From Micromonospora echinaurantiaca (GTDB taxonomy: Bacteria; Actinomycetota; Actinomycetes; Mycobacteriales; Micromonosporaceae), in NCBI RefSeq assembly GCF_900090235.1, contig NZ_LT607750.1, positions 694,501 to 758,500 of the forward strand: a stretch of DNA of 64,000 nt, written 5' to 3'. The position numbers were made by a program, and so were the translations under genes. Under the pieces are notes generated by a model. That model was given only the letters and a program-made list of their open reading frames with translations, had not been told where the DNA came from and did no database searches. Positions 36,190 through 44,976 of the stretch are shown here, in pieces. Position 1 is the first letter of the stretch. Every line of letters begins with the position of its first letter.

Positions 36190-37142
36190 GAGCAGCTCAA
36201 CGCCGTCCGAAGGGTCTCCAGGTTGGTATGCATCACCGAAAGGTAGTCCCCGCCGTGGTCGGCGGACAGGCCTTCCAGCGGGTCCAGCACGGCGGTGCGG
36301 GCGCCGACTTCGGCGGCGATCGTCTCGGCCACCTTCGGGCTGACCAGCGTCTCGAAGAAGATCGTGGTGGCGCCGTGCTCGCGGGCCTCCTCGGCCACCT
36401 CGGCCAGCCGCTGCGGGGCGGGCTCGACCTCCGGGCTGAGCCCGGTGAGGCCGATCTGCTCCAGCTTGTAGCGCTCGGCCAGGTAGCCGAAGGCGGTGTG
36501 GCTGACCACGATCTCCCGGCGCTGGCAGGTCTTCAGCCCCTCGGTGTACTCGGCGTCCAGCTTCGCCAGGTCGGTGCGGAGCGCCGCGGCCCGGGCGGTG
36601 TAGTCGGCGGCCCGGTCCGGGTCGGCCTGGCCGAACCGCTCGGCGAGCCGGTCGGCCACGGCGGACAGCCGGGTCGGGTCGAGCCAGAGGTGCGGGTCCT
36701 TGCCACCGGTCTCGTCGGCGTGCCCGGCCTCCTCACCCTCGTGCTCGTGCTGGTGCCCGCCGGCGCTGGCGTCCAGCAGCGGCTGCACCGTGGCCACGTC
36801 GAAGGAGCGGTCGGCGGCGTTCTGCGCGACGGCCTCGTCCACGGCCGGCTGGAAGCCCTTGAGGTAGACCACCAGCTCCGCCTCGGTGACCTGGCCCACC
36901 TGGCGCGGGTTGAGTTCCAGGTCGTGCGGCTCGGCGCCCGGCTTGACCAGGTTGCTGACCGCGGCCGCGTCCCCGCCCACCCGCTCGGCGACGAACTGCA
37001 ACGGGTAGAAGGCGGCCACCACGTCGACCCGCTGCGGGTCGGCGCCGGCCGCGCCGTCGTCGGAGCAGGCGGCCACGCCGCCGAGGGCGAGCAGGGCGGT
37101 GGTGGCTGCGGCCAGGGCGCGCGGAGCGGTGCGGAAGTTCAT
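36186..37142 (-). CDS. znuA: Zinc ABC transporter binding lipoprotein ZnuA
   Basis: This 318-residue cluster-9 metal-binding protein has a signal peptide with lipobox (GGVAAC). The mature protein begins the pattern VVAAFYPLQFVAERVGG, and a His-rich loop (GGHQHEHEGEEAGHADE) is characteristic of zinc-specific members. Ligand histidines are visible in EPHDLELN and VSHTAFGYLAERY. It captures zinc outside the membrane. A Zur/Fur-like box covers its promoter. Confidence 0.94.
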   Translation of the reverse strand: MNFRTAPRALAAATTALLALGGVAACSDDGAAGADPQRVDVVAAFYPLQFVAERVGGDAAAVSNLVKPGAEPHDLELNPRQVGQVTEAELVVYLKGFQPAVDEAVAQNAADRSFDVATVQPLLDASAGGHQHEHEGEEAGHADETGGKDPHLWLDPTRLSAVADRLAERFGQADPDRAADYTARAAALRTDLAKLDAEYTEGLKTCQRREIVVSHTAFGYLAERYKLEQIGLTGLSPEVEPAPQRLAEVAEEAREHGATTIFFETLVSPKVAETIAAEVGARTAVLDPLEGLSADHGGDYLSVMHTNLETLRTALSCS

Positions 37143-37164
37143 GACGTCAACTGTCCGCGCGAAC

Positions 37165-37179
37165 GATAATGATTGTCAA
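37165..37179 (-). promoter_or_regulatory. Zur/Fur-type box and znuA promoter
   Basis: GATAATGATTGTC (37165-37177) is a near-palindrome with the GATAATGAT core of Fur-family operators. It overlaps TTGACA on the minus strand (37179-37174), a perfect -35 box. After 18 bases comes GACAGT (37155-37150), and 7 bases later the znuA ATG. Zur bound here would block znuACB when zinc is sufficient. Confidence 0.8.
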
Positions 37180-37196
37180 AAACGCATGATTGCATG

Positions 37197-37454
37197 TCAG
37201 AGCAGCTTCACCAGCCCGGCGGTGATCAGCAGGGTGAGCACCAGCAGCCGGATCACCCGGGTCTGCGGGGTCTGCACCGACCAGGTGGTGACCAGCAGCG
37301 CGGCCATCCCGGCGGCCAGCAGCAGGGTGAGCAGGCCGCCCGCCACGCCCGGGGTGAAGAAGGCCACCAGCACCAGCACCAGCGTGACCAGGAACACCGT
37401 CGTCGGGTTCGCCCGGGCCAGCCGACCCGGCAGGGAGCTCTGCGTACGCTGCAT
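37197..37454 (-). CDS. Small membrane protein, 85 residues
   Basis: Three hydrophobic segments are visible (TVFLVTLVLVLVAFFTPG, LLTLLLAAGMAALLVTTW and RLLVLTLLITAGLVKLL). The N-terminus is short and basic (QRTQSSLPGRLARANP). I do not recognise a characterised family. The gene is divergent from the monooxygenase-like gene, with 27 bases between start codons, and lies 54 bases upstream of znuA in the same direction. Confidence 0.72.
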   Translation of the reverse strand: MQRTQSSLPGRLARANPTTVFLVTLVLVLVAFFTPGVAGGLLTLLLAAGMAALLVTTWSVQTPQTRVIRLLVLTLLITAGLVKLL

Positions 37455-37481
37455 CCCACAGACTCTACGAGGAGGTGGCCG

Positions 37482-37823
37482 GTGCTGGTGACCAACCGGT
37501 TCGTGGTCGAGGTCGATGTCGCCGAGGCGTTCACCGAGCGGGCGCACGCCGCCCTCGCGGCGCTCGCCGCCCGACCCGGCTACCTGCGCGGCCAGTTGGT
37601 CCGGGCGCTGGACGACCCGCGGCACTGGTGCCTTCTCACCGAGTGGGAGTCGGTGGGCACCTACCGGCGCGCCCTGGGCGGCTTCGACGTCAAGGTCACC
37701 GCCGTCCCGCTGCTCGCCGAGAGCCTGGACGAGCCGTCCGCGTACGAGGCGCTGGCCACCGCCGCCCCCGGTGGCGAGGTGGTGGTCGCGGCGAGCGATC
37801 GGGCCGCTGGTCCTTACCGCTGA
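37482..37823 (+). CDS. Antibiotic-biosynthesis-monooxygenase (ABM) domain protein
   Basis: This small ferredoxin-like-fold protein (113 residues) has the ABM pattern: a strand VTNRFVVEVD, a helix FTERAHAALAALAARPGYLRGQLVRAL, then WCLLTEWESVGTYRRALGGFDVK. Members include quinone monooxygenases and heme-degrading enzymes, but many are uncharacterised. GTG 37482 has an ideal GGAGG ribosome site 6 bases away. Nothing in the neighbourhood points to antibiotic synthesis. Confidence 0.8.
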   Translation: MLVTNRFVVEVDVAEAFTERAHAALAALAARPGYLRGQLVRALDDPRHWCLLTEWESVGTYRRALGGFDVKVTAVPLLAESLDEPSAYEALATAAPGGEVVVAASDRAAGPYR

Positions 37824-37835
37824 GCCCGCGGGCAC

Positions 37836-37841
37836 TACCCT
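37836..37841 (+). promoter_or_regulatory. -10 box of a leaderless promoter
   Basis: TACCCT lies exactly 6 bases before the ATG at 37848. Confidence 0.5.
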
Positions 37842-37847
37842 GCTCCT

Positions 37848-38423
37848 ATGACCGCTCCCGGACCGGCAGCCCCCTCGCCGTACCCCCAGCTGCCCGGCCA
37901 CGAGGGTGCTCAGCCGCCTTCGGTACCCGGGCCGCCGGCGGAGCCGGGCGCGCCCACGCCGCCGCAGGGGCCCGGGGTGGCCCCGCCGTTCGCGGCGCCG
38001 CCGACCGAGGGGCGGCGCACCCGGCTCTGGCTCGGCCTCGGCGCCGGGGCGCTGGCGGTGCTGATCTGCTGCGGCGGTGGCGGCGCGGCGGTGGTCGGGC
38101 TGGCGGTCAGCGGGGTGCAGGCGATCGAGGAGCAGGGCCGCACCGTCTCCGGGGACTACTACCAGGCGCTGGTGGAGCGGAAGTTCGGTGCGGCGTACGA
38201 CCAGCTCTGCGACGACGCGCAGCGGCGCGAGTCGCGGCGCGAGTTCGAGCGGCGGGTGGCCGCCGAGCCGCAGGTCGCCGCGTACCGGGTCGGCGAGGTC
38301 GACACCACCGACCTGACCGTGCCGGTCGACGTGACCTTCAGCGGCGGCCGGCAGGAACGCCAGCAGGTGATCCTCGGGCAGGACCGGCAGACCGGTGGCC
38401 TGGAGGTGTGCGGGGTCAACTGA
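37848..38423 (+). CDS. Single-pass membrane protein with extracytoplasmic domain
   Basis: This 191-residue protein has a Pro-rich cytoplasmic N-terminus (about 1-57), one membrane helix (LWLGLGAGALAVLICCGGGGAAVVGLAV) and a C-terminal domain of about 100 residues that looks NTF2-like or DUF4878-like (SGDYYQALVERKFGAAYDQLCDD). Two cysteines in that domain (QLCDD and EVCGV) may form a disulfide. The function is unknown. The start appears leaderless. Confidence 0.78.
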   Translation: MTAPGPAAPSPYPQLPGHEGAQPPSVPGPPAEPGAPTPPQGPGVAPPFAAPPTEGRRTRLWLGLGAGALAVLICCGGGGAAVVGLAVSGVQAIEEQGRTVSGDYYQALVERKFGAAYDQLCDDAQRRESRREFERRVAAEPQVAAYRVGEVDTTDLTVPVDVTFSGGRQERQQVILGQDRQTGGLEVCGVN

Positions 38424-38537
38424 CCCGCCCCCGGTATTCTGCTGGGCTCGGGACCCTGCTGGCCGTACCGTTGTCCCGAACTGCTCGTTCCGTCCACATC
38501 ACGTCCCCGCCGACCGCCAGCCGGCGTAGGAGGAAAC

Positions 38538-39917
38538 ATGCCAGCCGACCGTATCGACGCCGTCGTCAGCCTCGCCAAGCGCCGGGGCTTCGTCTTCCCC
38601 TCCAGTGAGATCTACGGAGGCACCCGGTCGGCCTGGGACTACGGTCCGCTCGGCGTCGAGCTCAAGGAGAACGTCCGCCGGCAGTGGTGGAAGACCATGG
38701 TCCAGCAGCGCGACGACGTGGTCGGCCTGGACTCCGCGGTGATCCTGGCCCGCGACGTCTGGGCCGCCTCCGGCCACCTGGACGCCTTCGTCGACCCGCT
38801 GACCGAGTGCCAGTTCTGCCACAAGCGGTTCCGGGCCGACCACCTCGAGGAGGCGTACGCCGAGAAGCACGGCAAGCCGCTGGCGTCGCTGGCCGAGCTG
38901 AACTGCCCCAACTGCGGTAACAAGGGCACCTTCACCGAGCCGAAGATGTTCAACGGTCTGATGAAGACCTTCCTGGGCCCGGTGGAGAGCGACGAGGGGC
39001 TGCACTACCTGCGCCCGGAGACCGCCCAGGGCATCTTCGTCAACTACAAGAACGTCGAGACGGTGGCCCGCAAGAAGCCGCCGTTCGGCATCGCGCAGAC
39101 CGGCAAGTCGTTCCGCAACGAGATCACCCCGGGCAACTTCATCTTCCGCACCCGCGAGTTCGAGCAGATGGAGATGGAGTTCTTCGTCGAGCCGGGCACC
39201 GACGAGCAGTGGCACGAGTACTGGCTGCGGGAGCGCTGGAACTGGTACCTCGACCTCGGCCTGTCGGAGGACAACCTGCGCTTCTACGAGCACCCCAAGG
39301 AGAAGCTCTCGCACTACTCGAAGCGGACGGTGGACATCGAGTACCGCTTCCAGTTCGGCGGCACCGAGTTCGCCGAGCTGGAAGGCATCGCCAACCGCAC
39401 CGACTTCGACCTCTCCACGCACAGCAAGCACTCCGGCGTCGACCTGTCCTACTTCGACCAGACCAAGGGCGAGCGCTGGGTGCCGTACGTCATCGAGCCG
39501 GCCGCCGGCCTCACCCGGGCGGTGCTGGCGTTCCTGCTGGAGGCGTACGACGAGGACGAGGCCCCGAACACCAAGGGCGGCGTGGACAAGCGGACCGTGA
39601 TGCGGTTCGACCCGCGGCTGGCCCCGGTCAAGGTGGCGGTGCTGCCGCTGTCCCGCAACGAGGCGCTCTCGCCGAAGGCCAAGGACCTGGCCGCCACGCT
39701 GCGCAAGCGCTGGGTGGTGGAGTTCGACGACTCGCAGGCGATCGGCCGCCGCTACCGCCGGCAGGACGAGATCGGCACCCCGTTCTGCGTGACCGTCGAC
39801 TTCGACACCCTCGACGACAACGCGGTGACCGTGCGGAACCGGGACACCATGGCCCAGGAGCGGATCTCGCTGGACCAGGTCGAGCGCTACCTGATCGAGC
39901 GCCTGCCCGGCTGCTGA
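38538..39917 (+). CDS. glyS: Glycyl-tRNA synthetase
   Basis: This class II synthetase (459 residues) attaches glycine to tRNA-Gly. It is the single-chain eukaryote/archaea-like type found in actinomycetes. The start ([23 protein letters not shown]), the cysteine pairs CQFCH and CPNC, motif 2 ([25 protein letters not shown]) and motif 3 ([12 protein letters not shown]) are all present. A GGAGGAAAC ribosome site lies before the ATG. A hairpin terminator follows directly. Confidence 0.96.
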   Translation: MPADRIDAVVSLAKRRGFVFPSSEIYGGTRSAWDYGPLGVELKENVRRQWWKTMVQQRDDVVGLDSAVILARDVWAASGHLDAFVDPLTECQFCHKRFRADHLEEAYAEKHGKPLASLAELNCPNCGNKGTFTEPKMFNGLMKTFLGPVESDEGLHYLRPETAQGIFVNYKNVETVARKKPPFGIAQTGKSFRNEITPGNFIFRTREFEQMEMEFFVEPGTDEQWHEYWLRERWNWYLDLGLSEDNLRFYEHPKEKLSHYSKRTVDIEYRFQFGGTEFAELEGIANRTDFDLSTHSKHSGVDLSYFDQTKGERWVPYVIEPAAGLTRAVLAFLLEAYDEDEAPNTKGGVDKRTVMRFDPRLAPVKVAVLPLSRNEALSPKAKDLAATLRKRWVVEFDDSQAIGRRYRRQDEIGTPFCVTVDFDTLDDNAVTVRNRDTMAQERISLDQVERYLIERLPGC

Positions 39918-39928
39918 ACCCCGACCGC

Positions 39929-39963
39929 GACGGCCCCGCCCCGATCCCGGGGGCGGGGCCGTC
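39929..39963 (+). terminator. Terminator hairpin after glyS
   Basis: A perfect 14-bp stem (39929-39942 with 39950-39963) encloses a 7-base loop, 12 bases past the glyS stop codon. No T-tract. Confidence 0.75.
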
Positions 39964-40107
39964 CGCCGTTGCGCACCATCCGTGAGCATTTTCCGGGCGA
40001 TCCGGACCAATCACCTGGTCGGTCGAGGTCAGCGGTCACCCGGTGGTTGAGCGGCCCATGATCTCGTGCGAGCATTCCCGGCGTTGAATCTCGTCACGGG
40101 GGTGTGC

Positions 40108-40941
40108 ATGACGCGCGCGTCGCAGGACCACGACCACGACCCGAACCGCCGGCGGCTGCTGCGCCGGGCGGCCACGGTCGCCGCCACCACGGCCGGCGCT
40201 GGCGTCGCCGCCGCGGTCGGCCTGCCCGGCACGGCCCAGGCCGCCCCGGGCGACAACCTCGTCATGGGTACGACGAACGACGCCGGCCCGGCCACCACCA
40301 CGGTGACCACCACCGCTGGGGAGGCGCTCGACCTCCAGGCGAGCGGCGGGGCGCCGCTGCGGCTCGTGCCCAGCGAGAGCCTCTACCCCCAGGTGCTCGA
40401 CTCCGAGGTGGGCACGCTCGCCGTCGACGACATGGGCGACCTGTTCGTCCGGGCGGGCGTCGACAGCGGGGAGAACGGCACCAACGGCTGGGCCTACACC
40501 AGCGAGTGGGCCACCACGTCGGTGGCCGTGCCGCCGACCCGGGTGCTCGACACCCGCAACGCCGACCTGCGCCGCCTGATCGTCTCGGGCGCGGACACGC
40601 TGGACTCCACCGGCCGGCTGACCCCCGGCAAGCCCATCGTGGTCAGCCTGGACTCCTACGTCCGGGACGGCTACGCGATGAAGGGCAACGTCACCGTGGT
40701 GGGGATGACCGGCTCCGGCGTGCTGACCGTGTGGGGCGCCGGCCCGCGGCCCGCCACGTCGACGTTGAACTGGTCGACCGCCGGCACGATCCTGTCCAAC
40801 TTCCTCTTCACCGAGCTCGGTGCCAGCGGGGCCTTCCGCAGCGTCATCACGATCCAGGCGACCACCTCGCCGACGCACGTGATCGTCGACCTGACCAGCC
40901 TGCTGGTCGGCCACCCGAGCCAGGTCGGCGGTGGCGCGTAG
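40108..40941 (+). CDS. Tat-exported PPTRxLDTR protein, paralogue 1
   Basis: This 277-residue protein is the first of three tandem relatives. It has a twin-arginine signal (NRRRLLRRAATVAA) with a cleavage site after AQA at about residue 45. The mature protein has an N-terminal beta-rich region (GDNLVMGTTNDAG to GGAPLRLVPS), then PPTRVLDTR at 142-150, then a domain with VTVVGM, LTVWGAGPRP, TLNWSTAGTILSN and VIVDLTSLL. Similar LDTR domains occur in actinomycete exported proteins, often attached to enzymes; here the domain stands alone. The ATG with GGGGGTG was chosen. Binding or surface function is inference. Confidence 0.78.
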   Translation: MTRASQDHDHDPNRRRLLRRAATVAATTAGAGVAAAVGLPGTAQAAPGDNLVMGTTNDAGPATTTVTTTAGEALDLQASGGAPLRLVPSESLYPQVLDSEVGTLAVDDMGDLFVRAGVDSGENGTNGWAYTSEWATTSVAVPPTRVLDTRNADLRRLIVSGADTLDSTGRLTPGKPIVVSLDSYVRDGYAMKGNVTVVGMTGSGVLTVWGAGPRPATSTLNWSTAGTILSNFLFTELGASGAFRSVITIQATTSPTHVIVDLTSLLVGHPSQVGGGA

Positions 40942-41018
40942 CCGCCGGGACGGTCGGCGTGCCCGCGCCGCCGTCCGGACCGCCAGCCGTAGACCAACCC
41001 AGCCAACGGGGGAATGAG

Positions 41019-41951
41019 ATGACTTCGTCCGAACCCGACCGCACCGCGTCGCGGCGTGGCCTGCTGCGCAAGGCCGCCGTGGCCGGTGGCGCCGCCGTCG
41101 CGGCCACCGCGGTGACCACCGCGAACGCCACGCCGGCCAGCGCCGCCTCGGGTGACCCGCTCACCATCGGCCTGCCCAACGAGGCCGCCGGCACCACCGC
41201 CGTCCTCAGCTCGGCGCCGGGCGCGACGCTCGCCCTGAAGAACTCCACCGGCGCGCCGCTGCACCTCAAGCGGCAGGACGTCACCAGCCCGGAGCACGGC
41301 TCGATCTTCCCCACCCGCGCCGGGTTGGGGTACAGCGTGCACGAATCCGGCGTGCCGGTCCGGTACGAGGCGCACACCACCGCCAACTCGACCATGCTGG
41401 TGCCGATCCCGCCGACCCGGATCCTGGACACCCGCAGCGCCGCCGGGCGGGCCCGGCTGGTCGAGGGCGCCGGCCGGATCGACTCGCAGGGCCGGGCGGT
41501 CGCCGACAGCTTCCTGGTGGTGCACCTGCAGGGCATCGCCGAGTACGCCGACGGGATGTTGGGCAACATCACCGTCGCCAAGACCGAGAAGGCCGGCTTC
41601 GTCACCGTCTACGGCCGGGGCGACCGCCCGAACGCCTCCACCATCAACTGGTGGAGCGCCGGGCAGCTGCTCTCCAACGGCGTGATCACCCAGCTCGGCG
41701 CGTACGAGACGGCCAACGGCGACTACTACCCGGACGTGGTCGGCATCTACGTGCCGAAGGCGAGCGCCACCGCGCTGATCCTCGACGTGACCGGGCTGCT
41801 GGTCTTCCACCCCGACTCGGCGGTCATCAACAGCCCCAAGACGACCGCCCGCACGTCGCTGGCCGCGGAGTCCGGCACTGCCGAGGTGCGGGCCCGCCAG
41901 ATCAAGGCGCTGGCCGAGCGCGGCGACCGGGAGGTGCGGACCGGTGAGTGA
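41019..41951 (+). CDS. Tat-exported PPTRxLDTR protein, paralogue 2
   Basis: This 310-residue relative of its neighbours has a Tat signal (SRRGLLRKAAVAG) and a cleavage region near ATPASAA (about 37-43). It shares the N-terminal pattern (GDPLTIGLPNEA, GAPLHLKRQ), PPTRILDTR at 131-139, then GNITVAK, FVTVYGRGDRPNASTINWWSAG, LLSNG and LILDVTGLLV. A C-terminal tail of about 45 charged residues is unique to it (from VINSPKTTARTS). It lies 77 bases after paralogue 1. Confidence 0.78.
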   Translation: MTSSEPDRTASRRGLLRKAAVAGGAAVAATAVTTANATPASAASGDPLTIGLPNEAAGTTAVLSSAPGATLALKNSTGAPLHLKRQDVTSPEHGSIFPTRAGLGYSVHESGVPVRYEAHTTANSTMLVPIPPTRILDTRSAAGRARLVEGAGRIDSQGRAVADSFLVVHLQGIAEYADGMLGNITVAKTEKAGFVTVYGRGDRPNASTINWWSAGQLLSNGVITQLGAYETANGDYYPDVVGIYVPKASATALILDVTGLLVFHPDSAVINSPKTTARTSLAAESGTAEVRARQIKALAERGDREVRTGE

Positions 41952-41976
41952 CCACGGAACCGAGGAGAGCAGCAGC

Positions 41977-42789
41977 ATGAGCGCCGACGAGCAGCCGTCG
42001 ACCAGCCGGCGTCGGATCATCAAGGCCGGCGTGGTCGCTGGTGCCGGCGCGGGCGTCGGCGCGGTGGCCGCCGCCGCGCCGGCGAGCGCCGACCCGGGGG
42101 ACCCGGTGGTCCTGGGCGCCCTGAACAACGCCCAGGGCTCGGAGACGGTGCTGGTGGGCGGTTCGTCGGCGAACCCCACGCTGGCCCTGCGCGGCGCGCC
42201 CGGCCAGGCGCCGCTGCGCTTCTCGCCCGAGCCGGACAACCTGCTCCCGACGGAGATGCCCACCGGCTCCCTCGCGGTCACCACCGAGGGGAACCTGGTC
42301 ATCGGTGGCCGGAGCAACACCAAGGCGTACGTGAACACCTCCCGGTGGGCGAACCGGACGGTGGCGATCCCGCCCACCCGGATTCTGGACACCCGCGCGG
42401 TGCCGACCTCCACCACCTACGACAAGTACATCGTCGGTGGGCGGGCCAACGTCGACAGCAGCGGCCGGCTGAAGGCCAAGACCGCCATCCAGTTGACGAT
42501 CAGCGGGCTGCCCGACGTCACTCCGGGCCAGGCGCAGGCGGCGTACGTCAACATCACGGTGGCCGGGACGGTCGCGGCCGGCTTCCTGACCGCGTACAGC
42601 GCCCAGCTGCCCCGGCCGGGTACCTCGTCGCTGAACTGGTGGGGGCCGAACCAGATCCTCTCCAACCTGGTCGAGGTGCAGGTCGGGACCTACAGCAACC
42701 GGCCGTACACGTTCACGATCTACACCGACAGCACCACGTCGGTGATCGTGGACGTCTCCGGGCTGATCCTGGCCAACCCGGCCAGCTGA
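41977..42789 (+). CDS. Tat-exported PPTRxLDTR protein, paralogue 3
   Basis: The third relative has 270 residues from ATG 41977. It has the Tat signal SRRRIIKAGVVAG and cleavage near APASADP (about 34-40). Shared landmarks are GDPVVLGALNNA, QAPLRFSPEP, IPPTRILDTR (131-140), YVNITVAG, FLTAYSAQLPRPGTSSLNWWGP and VIVDVSGLIL. GAGGAG lies 9 bases before the ATG. GTG 41944, overlapping the stop of paralogue 2, is an alternative start. All three genes appear to form one operon made by tandem duplication with strong divergence. Confidence 0.78.
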   Translation: MSADEQPSTSRRRIIKAGVVAGAGAGVGAVAAAAPASADPGDPVVLGALNNAQGSETVLVGGSSANPTLALRGAPGQAPLRFSPEPDNLLPTEMPTGSLAVTTEGNLVIGGRSNTKAYVNTSRWANRTVAIPPTRILDTRAVPTSTTYDKYIVGGRANVDSSGRLKAKTAIQLTISGLPDVTPGQAQAAYVNITVAGTVAAGFLTAYSAQLPRPGTSSLNWWGPNQILSNLVEVQVGTYSNRPYTFTIYTDSTTSVIVDVSGLILANPAS

Positions 42790-42889
42790 CCGGCGGCGGT
42801 CGCCGCCGCGGTGCGAGTTCGCTCACCATCGCGGCGGCGACCGGCCACCGGCGCCGGGCCGCCCCGGCCGGCGTGGGATTCTTGGGTAC

Positions 42890-44062
42890 GTGACCAGTCC
42901 CGCCGTTCCCGCGCTCCGCCCGCTCACCCTCGGGCGGCACCAGGTGTGGCCGCCGGTGGTGCTCGCCCCGATGGCCGGCATCACGAATGTCGGTTTCCGT
43001 CAGCTCTGCCGGGAGCAGGGCGGCGGCATCTACGTCTGCGAGATGATCACCACCGTCGCGCTGGTGGAGCGGAACCCCAAGACGCTGCGGATGATCGCGT
43101 TCGGCGCCGACGAGCGGCCGCGCAGCCTCCAGCTCTACGGCACCGACCCGGAGACCACCGCCGCCGCGGTGCGGATCGTGGTCGAGAAGGACCTCGCGGA
43201 CCACATCGACCTGAACTTCGGCTGCCCGGTACCGAAGGTCACCCGCAAGGGCGGGGGCGCGGCGCTGCCCTGGCGGCGCCGGCTCTTCGCCCGGCTGGTG
43301 CGGGCCGCGGTGGAGGCCGCGTCACCCGCCGGGGTGCCGGTCACGGTCAAGATGCGCAAGGGCATCGACGACGACCACCTGACGTACGTCGAGGCGGGGC
43401 TCGCCGCCCAGGAGGCCGGCGTGGCCGCGGTGGCCCTGCACGGGCGTACGGCCGCGCAGCGCTACTCGGGCACCGCCGACTGGGACGCCATCGCCACCTT
43501 GAAGCAGGCGCTGGACGTGCCGGTGCTCGGCAACGGCGACATCTGGGAAGCCGACGACGCGCTGCGGATGGTGGCGCACACCGGCGTGGACGGGGTGGTG
43601 ATCGGCCGGGGCTGCCTGGGCCGGCCGTGGCTCTTCGCCGACCTGGAGGCCGCGTTCGACGGCCGGCCGGAGCGGCGGCTGCCCACCCTCGGCGAGGTCG
43701 CCGCGACCATGCGCCGGCACGCCGAGCTGCTGGTCGAGCAGTTCAGCGCCGGGGCGCGTACGCCGGCGCGGGGCGAGCGGGACGGCTGCACCGACTTCCG
43801 CAAGCACGTCGCCTGGTACCTCAAGGGCTTCCCGGTCGGCAGCGAGCTGCGCCGCGAACTCGCGATGATCGACAGCCTGGCCCAGCTCGACGACCTGCTC
43901 GGCAAGCTGGACCCGACCGAGCCGTTCCCGGTCGCCACGCTGGGCCAGCCGCGCGGCCGGACCAACTCGCCGGGCAAGGTCTTCCTACCGGACGGCTGGC
44001 TGGCCAGCCGGGACGACGACACCGTCCCCGAGGGCGCCGAGCTGGCCGACTCCGGCGGCTGA
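42890..44062 (+). CDS. dusB: tRNA-dihydrouridine synthase (DusB)
   Basis: This FMN enzyme (390 residues) reduces uridines in tRNA. LAPMAGITNVGFRQLCRE opens the TIM barrel, the active-site cysteine is in DLNFGCPVPKVTRKGGGAA, and the phosphate-binding motifs GNGDIWEADDA and GVVIGRGCLGRPW follow. The C-terminal helical tRNA-binding domain (FRKHVAWYLKGF) is complete. The GTG start is preceded by GATTCT and 7 bases, resembling the leaderless layout with one mismatch. Confidence 0.94.
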   Translation: MTSPAVPALRPLTLGRHQVWPPVVLAPMAGITNVGFRQLCREQGGGIYVCEMITTVALVERNPKTLRMIAFGADERPRSLQLYGTDPETTAAAVRIVVEKDLADHIDLNFGCPVPKVTRKGGGAALPWRRRLFARLVRAAVEAASPAGVPVTVKMRKGIDDDHLTYVEAGLAAQEAGVAAVALHGRTAAQRYSGTADWDAIATLKQALDVPVLGNGDIWEADDALRMVAHTGVDGVVIGRGCLGRPWLFADLEAAFDGRPERRLPTLGEVAATMRRHAELLVEQFSAGARTPARGERDGCTDFRKHVAWYLKGFPVGSELRRELAMIDSLAQLDDLLGKLDPTEPFPVATLGQPRGRTNSPGKVFLPDGWLASRDDDTVPEGAELADSGG

Positions 44063-44137
44063 GCCGACGCGCTCCGCGCTGGGCCCGGCCCTCCCGCGCG
44101 CTGGGCACGGGCTCCTGCGCCCGGCCCTCGGATACGA

Positions 44138-44171
44138 CGAAGGGCCGGCCCCGGGTGGGGTCGGCCCTTCG
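44138..44171. terminator. Bidirectional terminator hairpin
   Basis: CGAAGGGCCGGCCCC (44138-44152) pairs with GGGGTCGGCCCTTCG (44157-44171), one G-T pair excepted, around a 4-base loop. It lies between convergent dusB and the peptidase gene. Confidence 0.75.
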
Positions 44172-44188
44172 AGCGTTGTTCGGTTGCG

Positions 44189-44839
44189 TCAGGCGGTGTA
44201 GCCGCGGGTGGCGATCCAGTCGGCCAGCGCCTCGGTGGTGATCCAGTAGGAGGCGGTGTCCGGGTTGGCCGAGTCGGCGATCTTCACCGTCTCGCCGCCG
44301 TCGCGGTACCCGACGACGCTGATGTAGTGCCCGCCCTCGAAGGAGTGGGTGTTGCCGTCGGTGTCGGTGGCGGTGCCGGCGATGTTGGCGACCACGGCGC
44401 GGCCCTCGTTGACGGCCTTGACGATGTCGGCGCGCAGCTTGTCGGTCTGCTTCTCGTCGGCCAGGCTGCCGGGGATCTCGACGCTGCGGTAGACGTCCTT
44501 ACCGGTCTCCTTGTTCAGCACCGGTGTGATGTCGTTGATGGAGTCGGTGCCGGCCTCGGTGGTGCCCATCTCCTCGGCCACGGCGTCCATGTCGATCTCC
44601 TTGCCCTGCACGCTCAGCGCGTTGCGGGCGGCGGCGGGGCCGCAGTAGTAGAAGTTCGGCTGGGCCTCGTAGCGCACGCCCAGTTCCCGCTCACCGTGCT
44701 TGCGGTCGGTGGTCACCGACGTCGAGGGCTGCTGCTCGGCGATGGCGTAGGCGGCGGTGATCGGGCCGGCGATGGCGCCGCCCGCGAAGGCGAGGCCGGC
44801 AGCGGTCAGAGCGGTCTTACGCAGCATGTCGGTACGCAT
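44189..44839 (-). CDS. Exported C39-type papain-like cysteine peptidase
   Basis: This 216-residue exported protein has a signal peptide (about 1-33, TALTAAGLAFAGGAIAGPITAAYA). The catalytic domain is of the peptidase C39-like type: cysteine C66 in NFYYCGPAAARNAL, histidine H171 in GGHYISVVGY, and a third residue probably D189 in IADSAN. The target is unknown; relatives cleave leader peptides or act in the cell wall. ATG 44839 is the assigned start; GTG 44848 has a closer AAAGG site and would add three residues. Four GGAAT-N18-GTT elements lie upstream and point at this gene. Confidence 0.85.
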   Translation of the reverse strand: MRTDMLRKTALTAAGLAFAGGAIAGPITAAYAIAEQQPSTSVTTDRKHGERELGVRYEAQPNFYYCGPAAARNALSVQGKEIDMDAVAEEMGTTEAGTDSINDITPVLNKETGKDVYRSVEIPGSLADEKQTDKLRADIVKAVNEGRAVVANIAGTATDTDGNTHSFEGGHYISVVGYRDGGETVKIADSANPDTASYWITTEALADWIATRGYTA

Positions 44840-44976
44840 GATGATCACAAGCCTTTCGATCCGGGGGAAACACGGCACACCCAAGGGGGGTGGTGGGCCG
44901 TGGGTGAGGAAAGGGTCGTGCGAAAGGGTGGATCGCTCCGGGCGGCGCGGGGGCCTGCTCGGGCGTCCGGGGATGT

